In this document: positions 36,369-45,156 of the stretch, one piece after another
Layout of the letters: each line of letters opens with the position of its first letter
Numbering within the stretch: the first letter of the stretch is position 1
NCBI GenBank assembly: GCA_002694685.1
Contig: NZMW01000012.1
Coordinates: 1 to 64,000 of the forward strand
DNA length: 64,000 nt
DNA from: Balneola sp.
GTDB lineage: Bacteria; Bacteroidota; Rhodothermia; Balneolales; Balneolaceae
Direction: 5' to 3'
Notes under the pieces: generated by a model
Told to the model about the DNA's origin: nothing
Databases searched by the model: none
What the model saw: only the letters and a program-made list of their open reading frames with translations
Position numbers and translations under genes: made by a program

Positions 36369-36815
36369 ATGCAAGCAACCGTAGCAGAAGTATCTTTAAG
36401 ATACTCCTCCCAGAAGTCCTATGACGAGATGCCAACAATAACCTCACCAGAGGAAGCAGCCGAGTTTCTTCGTGGAATTTTCGACCCCGACACAATTGAA
36501 CTTAGAGAAGAGTTTTTTGTCGTACTTCTTAGCAATACCAAGCAAGTACTTGGCTATAGTAAGATCTCGATTGGGACGATGACCGGTACCTTAGTTCAAC
36601 CCATAACGGTTTTCCAAACAGCTATTCTTGGGAACGCCCACAGTATTTTGATCTCACATTCACACCCCTCAGGGTGCTTGAGGGCTTCAAATTCAGACAT
36701 CAATCTCAGTAAAAGGATTAGAGATGCTGGAAAATTTTTGGGGATTGACTTGGTGGATCACATTATCCTGACTAAAGAATCCTACACGTCCATGAAGGAG
36801 CTTGGACTGTTTTAA
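36369..36815 (+). CDS. RadC-like JAB/MPN domain protein
   Basis: The 148-residue protein is a bare JAB domain of the RadC type: EEFFVVLLSNTKQVLGYSKIS (about 46-66), the zinc-binding motif HSHPSGCLRAS (about 96-106) and a downstream Asp. RadC-like genes are common on ICEs, plasmids and phages, where they are annotated as DNA repair proteins with no proven mechanism. It is the only plus-strand gene in the phage-like segment and has its own terminator. Confidence 0.88.
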   Translation: MQATVAEVSLRYSSQKSYDEMPTITSPEEAAEFLRGIFDPDTIELREEFFVVLLSNTKQVLGYSKISIGTMTGTLVQPITVFQTAILGNAHSILISHSHPSGCLRASNSDINLSKRIRDAGKFLGIDLVDHIILTKESYTSMKELGLF

Positions 36816-36838
36816 AGAGGGCAGTGCGCTCTCTTTTT
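36815..36838 (+). terminator. Terminator of the radC-like gene
   Basis: AAGAGGGC and GCGCTCTCTT form a stem with one mismatch around AGT, followed by T5, directly after the stop codon. Confidence 0.65.
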
Positions 36839-37010
36839 AGCTCAAAATCCTATAAGGCAGATTTCAAAAAATTGGACAAAAAATATTCAGGGTTGGATTT
36901 GAGCCTGGTTTTTGAAAAACCCTGAAATTGAATTTAATTCGTGTTTGGAGTAGGTCTTTTGCCGGGGAGTGGGTTATGGAACCTTAATCCTAAAGAATCA
37001 GAATAATTAT

Positions 37011-37046
37011 TAAAAAGAAAGAGCCCTGATGTATTCAGAGCTCTTT
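37011..37046 (-). terminator. Terminator of recoded block B
   Basis: On the minus strand AAAGAGCTCTGA and TCAGGGCTCTTT pair with one mismatch and are followed by a T-rich run. It lies 10 bases after the TAA of the last recoded gene, supporting that stop as the true end. Confidence 0.75.
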
Positions 37047-37056
37047 AGCCACGAAT

Positions 37057-37305
37057 TTAATTAGAAATGTGCTTTCAGTAATACTCTCAGGTAGTCATCA
37101 CCTGCACATAATGCCGGTCTTCGAAATGCCCGTCTTGATACATGATCTGAAACAAGCTGCTCAGACTATCTACTTGTGGAAATTCTGCCAGCCACTCTGC
37201 TATTTCACGATTGTAGGTTCATTTAGCATCCGGATTATTCTTAATCCAGAGTAAAAATTCGCTTTCGTTTCTTGTCATTTTCTTTGCTTTATTATTAGAG
37301 CTCAT
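37057..37305 (-). CDS. TGA-recoded small protein (82 aa with TGA=Trp)
   Basis: ATG 37305 to TAA 37057 is one open frame if TGA is Trp: codons at 37219-37221 (residue 29), 37087-37089 (73) and 37075-37077 (77); two more Trp are TGG. In standard code the product would be a 28-residue stub. An internal Met at residue 10 is an alternative start. The protein is helical, with WTYNREIAEWLAEFP (about 29-43) resembling a HTH-type DNA-binding segment. Its start overlaps the stop of the upstream recoded gene, and a GAGGAA ribosome site precedes it. Function unknown, probably element control. Confidence 0.85.
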
Positions 37306-37648
37306 TATATGATTCCTCTTTCTTGTTATTAGTTTCTAGGGCAGCACCGGGTTCGGTGTCATTCCCTGCGTTATTGTTATTTGTAAAGCTTAGTGTTTTG
37401 AAGTCATCAGGGCTTAATTTTCCTGATGACACAGCTTTTTGAATGTTGGGGGCTTTTTCAGCCGGCCGTATTCATTCAAACTTTGTAGCCATATAGTGAA
37501 TTACCCACGGTGACACGCCAAAATGCGAGGCTGTCTTTCGTATTCCGTGTTCATATCAGAATTCAAACACCTGCTGTTTTCCATGAACTTCTATAAGTTT
37601 GTTCATCCATCCGCGTGGCCCGGTATGTATGTCATTAATTTTAATCAT
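37295..37648 (-). CDS. TGA-recoded HTH-like protein (117 aa with TGA=Trp)
   Basis: With TGA as Trp at 37556-37558 (residue 31) and 37472-37474 (residue 59) the gene is open from ATG 37648 to TAA 37295. Two further Trp are TGG. AGGAGA lies seven bases upstream of the ATG. Residues about 36-58 (IRKTASHFGVSPWVIHYMATK) look like a helix-turn-helix. The segment W-IRPAEKAPNIQKAVSSGK-x-x-PDDF corresponds to W-KRPIEF...LQKAIDSGKxxPEEF in the recoded protein at 4134-4535, so both blocks carry this family. The C-terminal 35 residues are Asn/Glu-rich and disordered-looking. Confidence 0.88.
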
Positions 37649-37667
37649 TTATTTCTCCTGTATTTTA

Positions 37668-37764
37668 GGTGGGAGGTAAGTCAAATTCAGCCCAAACTTT
37701 GCAAAAATTCTTTTCTAAAAAGTCTTTTTGGGTTTTTTTAGTCTAAAATGGACTACCTCCAACC
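37668..37764. promoter_or_regulatory. Inverted repeat downstream of the recoded primase-helicase
   Basis: GGTGGGAGGTAAGTC (37668-37682) is mirrored by GACTACCTCCAACC (37751-37764) with small mismatches. In block A a similar GGGTGGGTA palindrome occupies the same place, just 3' of the helicase gene. A replication origin, regulator site or attenuator are possible. Confidence 0.4.
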
Positions 37765-37771
37765 TGATTGG

Positions 37772-39817
37772 TTAGTTATTATTTAAAAGCTGCATTCTAT
37801 GACTATTTGCTTCTTTTTTTGCAATGTTATAGACCTTTATGTTTTGTGGATTTTTGTAGGTGAACCCATGCCTCTGAAGCAGTTTACCCAGATACGATAC
37901 CGAGGATGCTTTTGGCAGTAACTTCCGTTCCATCATGTGATTCATCAACTCCGTGGATGTCCATTGTAGCAACGAATGCTTGGGTGTAGTATCATCAGCT
38001 GGCCCGAAGTTTCGAAGCAGGATTTCTTCCAGAGCGGTCACTTGTCTGAACCTATTATTGTGAAGGTTTATGCGGTCAATATCTGCCCCATCAAACCAGT
38101 ACTTTTCTCCAGCCTTGTATAATCCATACGCCTCGGCCATGACTTGATCCATATCGATTTCGTTTTGATAATCAATATGTGTGACTTCATGGATAAGGAA
38201 TCTTCGGGACCCGGTTGTGTCGGTAAGAATTTGGGGATCGTTGACGGATCCGGTAAAGCTGGCCCGGCGAACAAGGGATTCTGGATCACGGCGGTACGCT
38301 TTACGCACCTTTATTTTCCCTTTTGTAATCACCTCTTTTAGTGCGCTTTCTTTCCCTTTATTCAGGGAGGCTAATTCGTCCAGATTTATGATCAAACACT
38401 CACTTAAGTACACCATCGTGTCTTTATTAGATGGATCCAGTTCACCTGGATAGGTATACTCTTTTAAAGGTTCGGGAAGAAGATTCGAATTTCAGGTACT
38501 CTTACCCATTCCTTGTTTACCTTCAAATACAAGTACACTATGGTTGCTTATTTTTTCTTCTATCCCACAAGCAATCATGGCTATCAGCCACCGTTGAAAC
38601 GTCCATTCCCAATAGGCTTTATCCGTTGTTTGCACGGTATCCATGAGTTTTTGTAGCTCTTTCGTGCCGGTTACAGAAGGCAGGCTAGTAAAGTACTCCT
38701 TGAAGGGATCAAAGGTAGGGCAGAAGTCGGAATCCAGTATTACATGAAGAAACTGTTCTCCGCAACTCCCCTTAGAATTCTTAATATGCCTTAGAATACT
38801 TGCAAAGGCTCGCCGGTCGATTATTTTCCACTCGGCTTTACCTCGCTTGTGGTACTCTTTTCGTCCTAATACTACGTTATAGCGGAAGTCGTAGTGATAC
38901 CCCAGAAAAGATTCGGTTTCATTTTTACCGCGTATAAACCGCCCTTCGAGTGCTTTTTCAATGGTCATCTGCCCATACGTAGCTCCATCTAATCGATGTG
39001 ATGTATCTCACTTCGCTCGGAATAGTTTACCTGACCGGAATATGCGGTCTATCTGCTCCTCATTAAATCCGGCGTAGTAGGATATGAAATGCACCAGCTT
39101 CAGGTCAGCCCGCGACTGATCGCCTTCATAGCTGGAGGTATCCCCATAAACGTATAATCGCCGGAACTCCGGGCCATGCTGGTCGTCTTCCAGTAATTTG
39201 GTTATGACCCACTGATCGTTATCGGTTAGTACTACTGCGCCCTTAATTCCCGAAAGGGTAGTGGTCGCCGTAGAACCTCCCAATTGCTGATAAAAGCTCC
39301 AGAATCCATCAGAAAGGTCCTTGACTGGTTTAGCCTCCCCGTATAACGCCTCGCCGGTAATGGTTAAGTAGCGGCCATTGTCATACACTTCTACTCCTTT
39401 GGCTCCGGCGATGTCATTGCGTCGGTTTTTAATGCCTTCAGCAATAGCACCCTTGGCGATAATACGAATGCCCTTCCCGGATGGAGATATTTCCCCGTAA
39501 GAGTCGATTTCTTGTATCAGGGCCTCGATGTCTTTGGACAACTCGCCGTCACCAGAAATACAATAATCGAAATCAAAGCCTACGATTCCGTCATCACCCG
39601 ATAGTACATACCCAATACCGGAATACGTGGATGATTGTTTTTCGTAATGGGCTTTAACTGCCTGGAAAGAGGTTCAGGTTGCAGAGTCGCTAACCTTGGC
39701 AGGAGAGCCGTTTATTTGGAAAGGAATTTTGGTGGGTTTCCCGCCACGTTCGGCGAGCTTTCAGAGTACCCACTGGTCTCTGTCTTGTAGTGTCGTTGGA
39801 ATATGTACTCATTTCAT
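37772..39817 (-). CDS. TGA-recoded primase-helicase fusion (681 aa)
   Basis: With TGA as Trp the gene is open from ATG 39817 (AGGAGA upstream) to TAA 37772. TGA codons lie at 39809-39811 (residue 3), 39761-39763 (19), 39674-39676 (48), 39008-39010 (270) and 38492-38494 (442); nine more Trp are TGG. The N-terminal half is a primase-polymerase-type domain: WVLWKLAERGGKPTKIPF (16-33), metal-binding GFDFDY, SPSGKGIRII and VEVYDNGRYLTITGE. The C-terminal half is a VapE-type helicase with P-loop GKQGMGKST (about 433-441) and LIINLDEL. A Trp at residue 442, right after the P-loop, is Phe in the block A homologue. In standard code it would shatter into four or more pieces, initiating codon 1 and stopping at codon 3. 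Confidence 0.95.
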
Positions 39818-39839
39818 TTGAGTGTTCTCCTATATTGAA

Positions 39840-39900
39840 TTTTAGATTTCATTTAAGGGCGTTTACACGTCCGCTTAAATTCTAAACTATTACGTGGGGA
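39840..39900. promoter_or_regulatory. Long imperfect palindrome upstream of recoded block B
   Basis: ATTTAAGGGCG and CGTCCGCTTAAAT-like arms flank a TTTACA core about 30-60 bases upstream of the primase-helicase start. It may be an operator or origin. I considered a tRNA-like fold but there is no T-loop or acceptor pattern. Confidence 0.35.
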
Positions 39901-40055
39901 AAATCAAGTGAATTTTAAAATAAATGTAAATTACTTTGAAAACTTCAAAAATGCATAATTCGTAAAAAAGGTGTCAGTATGATTTTAATGACGTATTTTT
40001 ACTGATTTTTATGTAGAGGTAATAAGGATTCATAACTTCAAAACATTGCATATTT

Positions 40056-42305
40056 TTATTCCAGAAAACTCTTTGGAACCAGGTAGCAACTAGTATTTCC
40101 CTTTTCAGGCAAATAAAGATCTTTACGTTCAATATTGAAATAGTCGGCCAATAAACGATTAAAAATCTGCTTTCCCGAAGATGACTTACTTAAGCTACTC
40201 ATGAATTTCTTGATTTTCGCGTCTTCCAATACATGTTCAGCTTCATAGACAAGGTGACGGGGTTCATTCGCGGTCTTCACAGGTTCTGTAGAACTAAAGT
40301 AAGAGTGAAGCATAGCGAATAATTTTTTCTCCCTTTCATCTTGGAAGGCAGCCTGTTGATTCCAGCATATATCTAAGCCTTTAAGGAGGGAGGTTTTTAT
40401 GGTTTCATCATCCAGGAATTCTGCAAAGGCCAGGAGAGGTCTGGATAGTTCTAATTGTCTGTTATTCAAGCTTGATTTCGAAACGGGAAGGGTAATATTT
40501 TCAAAAGAACTAAGAGACAGATTAAAAATTTGTTCTGCGTTATGTATTCCTATTGCGTAACAAGAAACTTCAAAGAGCTGCATAGAGGACAATATTTGTT
40601 GGTCAAATTCTAAAAATTGATCTTTATCAATATGATCGGGCTTTTTGAAGGTCTGTAATGGGATGGTTCGCGACTTCAATGTTTCCAGCTCTATATTTCC
40701 GGTTCCACCAAAAATTTTCGGGCAGTATGTAGAGTAGGTTGTACTTTTAGTGCCCGCCCGCTTAGTTACCGAGCCCCTATAATTGTAACCGCCGTTGAGG
40801 AACTTTGATAACTCGTCGTGTGATTTACGTGATGATGAGTAGTCTTCAAATTCATCTACACATAACGTACTTCCATGTACGTGGGCTTGTTCGATAAGGG
40901 TAGATGGCGTTGCTTTTGTTAAAAAGAACCCGTTAAAAGCGAGCTTAGAGACGATATCTAATACGGTGGTTTTTCCGGTGCCTTTTTCCCCTGCTAAGTG
41001 AATGTATGGGTAGGCATTAAATATACGGTAGAAATAGGAGCAAATGATCCAGGTAGTTAGAATATCATAGTATGCGTCTTTCCTGAAGTAGATAAACTGC
41101 TTCAAAAAAGATCGTATCTGCGTATATAACACGGGGGGAGATAGGTAATCATTATTACGAATTTTTTCCAGATACGTATTGGAAAGGGGAGATTCAATAA
41201 CCTGAACATGATTGGGAGTCATTCCTTCCATGTTCTCTACATGATCTCTTGGAAACAAGCGAGAGGGGTTAGTAAATAGGATGTCATTAGATTCGGTGGA
41301 GTAGATCATGGACATATTTTTAAAGTCCTGAGCCGGGTGAAAATACATGGTGAAATCTTCAGAAATCCCATCGTTATACACGCTTTGGGAGGGTATATCG
41401 CTGGCATACACACGCATCGAATATTCATCGAGTACGTTGCCAATATCGGATGGGGTATTCTCATGTACCCAGTCTGGCAGGCTCTTATTTTTAAGGGCAT
41501 TTCGGAGATTTATTTTATAGAGCTCACCCCCGTTATTAAGCATGGTAACCACAAATGGATACATGGAGAACGCATAGTTTTTTCCGTAACTACCTAAACA
41601 CAGATAAATCTTTTTGTCGGCTAATAATTTAGGGTAGTCATAATGCTTTAACTCAGATTCAGAGGGCATGCTAATAGCTGTTATATCCCGACTATTTAGG
41701 TAATCTGCGATAAGCGGATTGTCTACTACTAGCACCTGCTCTGTTTTCTCGCTAAAAAGCCTTTTATCCAACCTGAACACACCTCTGCTGTCCCAACTAC
41801 TACGTTCTCCCGAAATAGCATAGTCTTTTAAAGCAACAGAGTGGCCGGCTGGAGATAGGCAATGATATCTAAGGATATTGAGATGAGGCAGCCATTCAAC
41901 TCGTATGGAATTAAACGTGTAGTCAAAAGAAAACGAGTGGAGATGATCTTTTAATTCGGAGGTAGTGGAAGGCTTTGAAAGGACATCAAGCTTAGCAGCC
42001 CCGTATAGGTTTGATTCAAAGGAAAAAGCCTGCTGAGCACCAAAATCAGTGTCTATGTTGTACATCAACGTATAAAGCTGACTAAATTCACCCTTCTTCT
42101 TTTTGGGTCCAAACTGTACACTTAAATCACTTTCAACCTGTATAGGCACGAGTTTCCCGTTCCAAGTAGGAACTTCAAATGTTAGAGGAAAGTTTTCATC
42201 CTGAAACTCGGTAATTGAAAATTGTGGTACGTTCAATTCAAGAGCCAGTATTTTATGCTGTTTGAATCTGGAACTGTCTAAATTTAATGTGTCTGCCTTC
42301 TTCAT
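40056..42305 (-). CDS. Large P-loop ATPase/helicase-like protein, 749 aa
   Basis: The 749-residue protein has a C-terminal ATPase core with Walker A GEKGTGKTT (about 437-445), Walker B-like TLCVDEFED, and a later FGGTGNIELETLKSRTIPL segment like the sensor and arginine-finger part of DUF927/primase-helicase-type proteins. The N-terminal 380 residues are unassigned. All Trp are TGG and the stop is TAA. Its ATG overlaps the stop of the upstream AAA+ gene as ATGA, so the two are translationally coupled. It could be a DNA-remodelling component of a replication or defence module. Confidence 0.7.
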   Translation of the reverse strand: MKKADTLNLDSSRFKQHKILALELNVPQFSITEFQDENFPLTFEVPTWNGKLVPIQVESDLSVQFGPKKKKGEFSQLYTLMYNIDTDFGAQQAFSFESNLYGAAKLDVLSKPSTTSELKDHLHSFSFDYTFNSIRVEWLPHLNILRYHCLSPAGHSVALKDYAISGERSSWDSRGVFRLDKRLFSEKTEQVLVVDNPLIADYLNSRDITAISMPSESELKHYDYPKLLADKKIYLCLGSYGKNYAFSMYPFVVTMLNNGGELYKINLRNALKNKSLPDWVHENTPSDIGNVLDEYSMRVYASDIPSQSVYNDGISEDFTMYFHPAQDFKNMSMIYSTESNDILFTNPSRLFPRDHVENMEGMTPNHVQVIESPLSNTYLEKIRNNDYLSPPVLYTQIRSFLKQFIYFRKDAYYDILTTWIICSYFYRIFNAYPYIHLAGEKGTGKTTVLDIVSKLAFNGFFLTKATPSTLIEQAHVHGSTLCVDEFEDYSSSRKSHDELSKFLNGGYNYRGSVTKRAGTKSTTYSTYCPKIFGGTGNIELETLKSRTIPLQTFKKPDHIDKDQFLEFDQQILSSMQLFEVSCYAIGIHNAEQIFNLSLSSFENITLPVSKSSLNNRQLELSRPLLAFAEFLDDETIKTSLLKGLDICWNQQAAFQDEREKKLFAMLHSYFSSTEPVKTANEPRHLVYEAEHVLEDAKIKKFMSSLSKSSSGKQIFNRLLADYFNIERKDLYLPEKGNTSCYLVPKSFLE

Positions 42306-44461
42306 TGCGCTATAATAGTTTTAAAAAGATTAAGGTCAGCTTTGTCACCGGTGTTAGTATGAAGGACTAATTGACGTGTTGCCATATTAAAAATTCGCGC
42401 AATATCAGTTTGAGCTAACGCCTTTTTACTGGCGGTTGCTGAACTCCTATCGTGGATTAATTCAGTAAGGCTCTCAATATCTTTTGCTTTAAGGGTATGA
42501 GGGATCTCTTCAAGCTTCTTTTCTACAATAAGCTTTATTTGATCTAAGTCAGGGGGAGCGACTTCAAATTGTTGGGTTAATCTGCCTGGACGAAGTAGGG
42601 CCGGGTCAACGGCATCACGTCGGTTGGTAGCACCAATCACTATTACGTTATCGTTATTGCTTCCACTGTCGATCTCATTTAAGAGTGCGTATAGACTATT
42701 GTTCTCAATTGAATGGGAGGTTTGGTCTCTACTAGTAGCTATACTATCAATCTCATCAAAGAATAAAAGTATTGGCCGGAAAAGACGGGCTTGTTCAAAC
42801 AAAGACCTAATATTTGCCCCCGATTCTCCAGAGTATTTCGAGACCAGTTCATTACTGTTTATTACCTTAAACAGTACCCCAAGTTCATTTGCTATTGCAT
42901 TAGCTATGCTGGTTTTTCCGGTTCCAGGGGGGCCATAAAGCAGAAAGCCTTGATCGGGATTATAATTCAAGTCTTTTCGAAAGGTGTCTGGGTTAAGTAA
43001 AAATGAAATTTCTTGACAAATGGCATCAATAACGCCTTCTGAGCCAGGTAAATCGGATTTTTTTAGGGTAGGTTTTTTGATATCCATTTCAGTGTGGCAT
43101 AAAGGAAGGATCGTTTCTTTTGCTTGCCTGATATGAGCCTTTTCTAGGATTACCGAGGTCTTTAGGTCAAGAGCTTTTATTCGGGCAAAGCTATGTGCTT
43201 TTTTGACAAGTGTATTGAGGTCACCACCGACATAACCAGCGCATTCGTAAGCTATTTCGTTAACAAAGGCATCTGTAATACCACGTAGTTCAACACCGGT
43301 TTCTTGGATCTTCTGCCTTAAAATTTGAGCTCGACCTGTTTTATCTGGTGGATATACGGGAATTTTTGTATCAAACCGACCTGATCTGATTACGGCGGAG
43401 TCTAAGTCAGAAATATAATTAGTTGCAGCAATGACAAGAACATGAGATGGGATATTTTTTGGATCCAGAAGTTGTAGCAGATTATTTATTTCTTCTCTGT
43501 CATGTTTATCAGATCGTTCAGATCTTTTTCCTGCGTAGGAGTCAAATTCATCCAAAAAGATAAGGGCTCCATTTTTTTCCTTGGCAGCTTTATTGAAGGC
43601 GATAGTGAGATTTTTTGAAAACTGATGAATATAGGGAGATGCCAATTCACCAATCATTACAGGGCTAAATTTAATCTTAAGATCTTTCGCAACGGCATGA
43701 GCAAGTTCTGTTTTACCAGTTCCAGGTGGGCCATAAAGAAGTACTCCTCCGGTATGGATAGGATTTGTATTCTGTCCATTTAATTGCTGTATAAAAGGGA
43801 AGATCACCTCTTTTTTAAGCCGGTCTATTACCTCATCGATACCTTTTAGTTTGTGTAAGTTGCTAAAAGAAACCTTCGCAATTTGCTGCTTACTATTGGC
43901 AGATGAGCCACTTTCTAGCGGGTCACCATTTTCTTCAACATGATCATTCATTTGAGATACCGTTATGCTTTTTCCGTCAGTATCACCTTTGTCCAAAGAT
44001 CGATCAATAATTGTGTCGCTGGTGGCAATGGCAATCTTGTTGCCCTTGCCAATGGTTGTAATCTGATAAATATGGTCGTCTTTAAATCGAATGTATTTAT
44101 TCGAGAAAAGCACGGACTTATCTTCAATGACACTCTGTATTGGAGGTATGTGCTTCGTTACTTCTTCTCTTACCCGAGCAATGGTAATCGATCGTGCAAA
44201 TTCAGGTTCAATTACAGTACAGATAGCATGATCAGAGGTAATGATATAAAGGGATTTCCACTCGGAAGGAAGAACGAGTTTAGAGCTTCCATGAAAGCTG
44301 GCGGGTACTGGAATCAGCCGATCAGAGAGTACCGTATTATCTGGAAATTCAAGTTGTAAGATTTTTCCATATTCTGATCCGAGATACTTAATAAGTCTTG
44401 GAGGAGAACCAATGCCATCGATGTCTGGATCGAAATCTACTTGTAATCGTATGTTTTGCAT
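42302..44461 (-). CDS. Tandem AAA+ ATPase (Cdc48/VCP-like architecture), 719 aa
   Basis: The 719-residue protein has an N-terminal beta-rich region (1-190) and two AAA+ modules. D1 has Walker A GPPGTGKTE (about 244-252), Walker B ALIFLDEFDS and IRSGRFD. D2 has Walker A GPPGTGKTS (about 508-516), Walker B LLFFDEIDS and LLRPGRL. This is the order of Cdc48/p97-type unfoldases, unusual on a bacterial mobile island. It would unfold or remodel protein complexes. It stops at TGA within an ATGA overlap with the next gene, so this operon follows the standard code although recoded block B starts only 240 bases beyond the downstream gene. Confidence 0.82.
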   Translation of the reverse strand: MQNIRLQVDFDPDIDGIGSPPRLIKYLGSEYGKILQLEFPDNTVLSDRLIPVPASFHGSSKLVLPSEWKSLYIITSDHAICTVIEPEFARSITIARVREEVTKHIPPIQSVIEDKSVLFSNKYIRFKDDHIYQITTIGKGNKIAIATSDTIIDRSLDKGDTDGKSITVSQMNDHVEENGDPLESGSSANSKQQIAKVSFSNLHKLKGIDEVIDRLKKEVIFPFIQQLNGQNTNPIHTGGVLLYGPPGTGKTELAHAVAKDLKIKFSPVMIGELASPYIHQFSKNLTIAFNKAAKEKNGALIFLDEFDSYAGKRSERSDKHDREEINNLLQLLDPKNIPSHVLVIAATNYISDLDSAVIRSGRFDTKIPVYPPDKTGRAQILRQKIQETGVELRGITDAFVNEIAYECAGYVGGDLNTLVKKAHSFARIKALDLKTSVILEKAHIRQAKETILPLCHTEMDIKKPTLKKSDLPGSEGVIDAICQEISFLLNPDTFRKDLNYNPDQGFLLYGPPGTGKTSIANAIANELGVLFKVINSNELVSKYSGESGANIRSLFEQARLFRPILLFFDEIDSIATSRDQTSHSIENNSLYALLNEIDSGSNNDNVIVIGATNRRDAVDPALLRPGRLTQQFEVAPPDLDQIKLIVEKKLEEIPHTLKAKDIESLTELIHDRSSATASKKALAQTDIARIFNMATRQLVLHTNTGDKADLNLFKTIIAQ

Positions 44462-44544
44462 ATAACTAGAAAAAGTTTTTGAGCAGAGTAAAGAATCTTA
44501 ACCTATTTTAAAATTGAATTTTTCACCTCTATCATTTCAGGTAT

Positions 44545-45156
44545 ATGTCAAAGCCAAAAAACCCGGAAGATTTATATGGACTAGATTTTTCAGTTGTATC
44601 GGATTTAATAGAGGAGCTGGATCATTCAAGATTTCCAGATCTGTCCGGCTTTTCAACGGAAGATGATCCAAAGAATGCTGCTGAAGATGAAACTGATGAT
44701 TCAATTATCAAATTGCATATATATCGTTTTCTCATCGTTCAGGCCCAAAAAAATAGATTAGGTAGAAATGAACTCATAAAAGAAGGCAAGAGATATTTAA
44801 AATCACTTGATGTCGAAGATTTGCGGACCCATAAGAGAGTTCATTATTTGGATTTAATAGATCGAATATTGGATGAAAGAAATGACTTGATGGTTAAAGC
44901 AGATTGGGAAACATTTAAAAAAATACTAACCAGGCAATCAAAATATCTCGAAGTGTACTCTTCTGATGCTATGACAGTAGGACGTATAAAGACTATGATT
45001 GAGAAGATAGAGTATGAAATTTTTCATGCATCGGATGAGAAAGAGCGAGTAATGAAAGTATTTGTAGACGAGTTCATGAATAGTTTTTATCGATTTTTAT
45101 CTGATGAAGAATCTCTCGACCATGCAGTTCAAATAATTATGAACTCAAAAGCTTAG
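44545..45156 (+). CDS. Hypothetical protein divergent from the AAA+ operon, 203 aa
   Basis: The 203-residue protein is charged and mostly helical, with no membrane segment and no motif I know. It is acidic at its N-terminus. It is divergent from the AAA+ gene, 83 bases apart, so both probably share a control region. By position it could be a regulator or adaptor of the ATPase pair. Trp is TGG, stop TAG. Confidence 0.5.
   Translation: MSKPKNPEDLYGLDFSVVSDLIEELDHSRFPDLSGFSTEDDPKNAAEDETDDSIIKLHIYRFLIVQAQKNRLGRNELIKEGKRYLKSLDVEDLRTHKRVHYLDLIDRILDERNDLMVKADWETFKKILTRQSKYLEVYSSDAMTVGRIKTMIEKIEYEIFHASDEKERVMKVFVDEFMNSFYRFLSDEESLDHAVQIIMNSKA

Noticed and set aside
37057-39817. TGA as glycine (code 25) or selenocysteine
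   Set aside because: The helicase alignment puts TGA opposite TGG-encoded Trp or Phe. No SECIS-like element is evident, and the number of sites (ten in three genes) is far above that of selenoproteins.
39840-39900. Palindrome upstream of block B as a suppressor tRNA
   Set aside because: It lacks T-loop, D-loop and acceptor patterns and cannot fold into a cloverleaf by eye.
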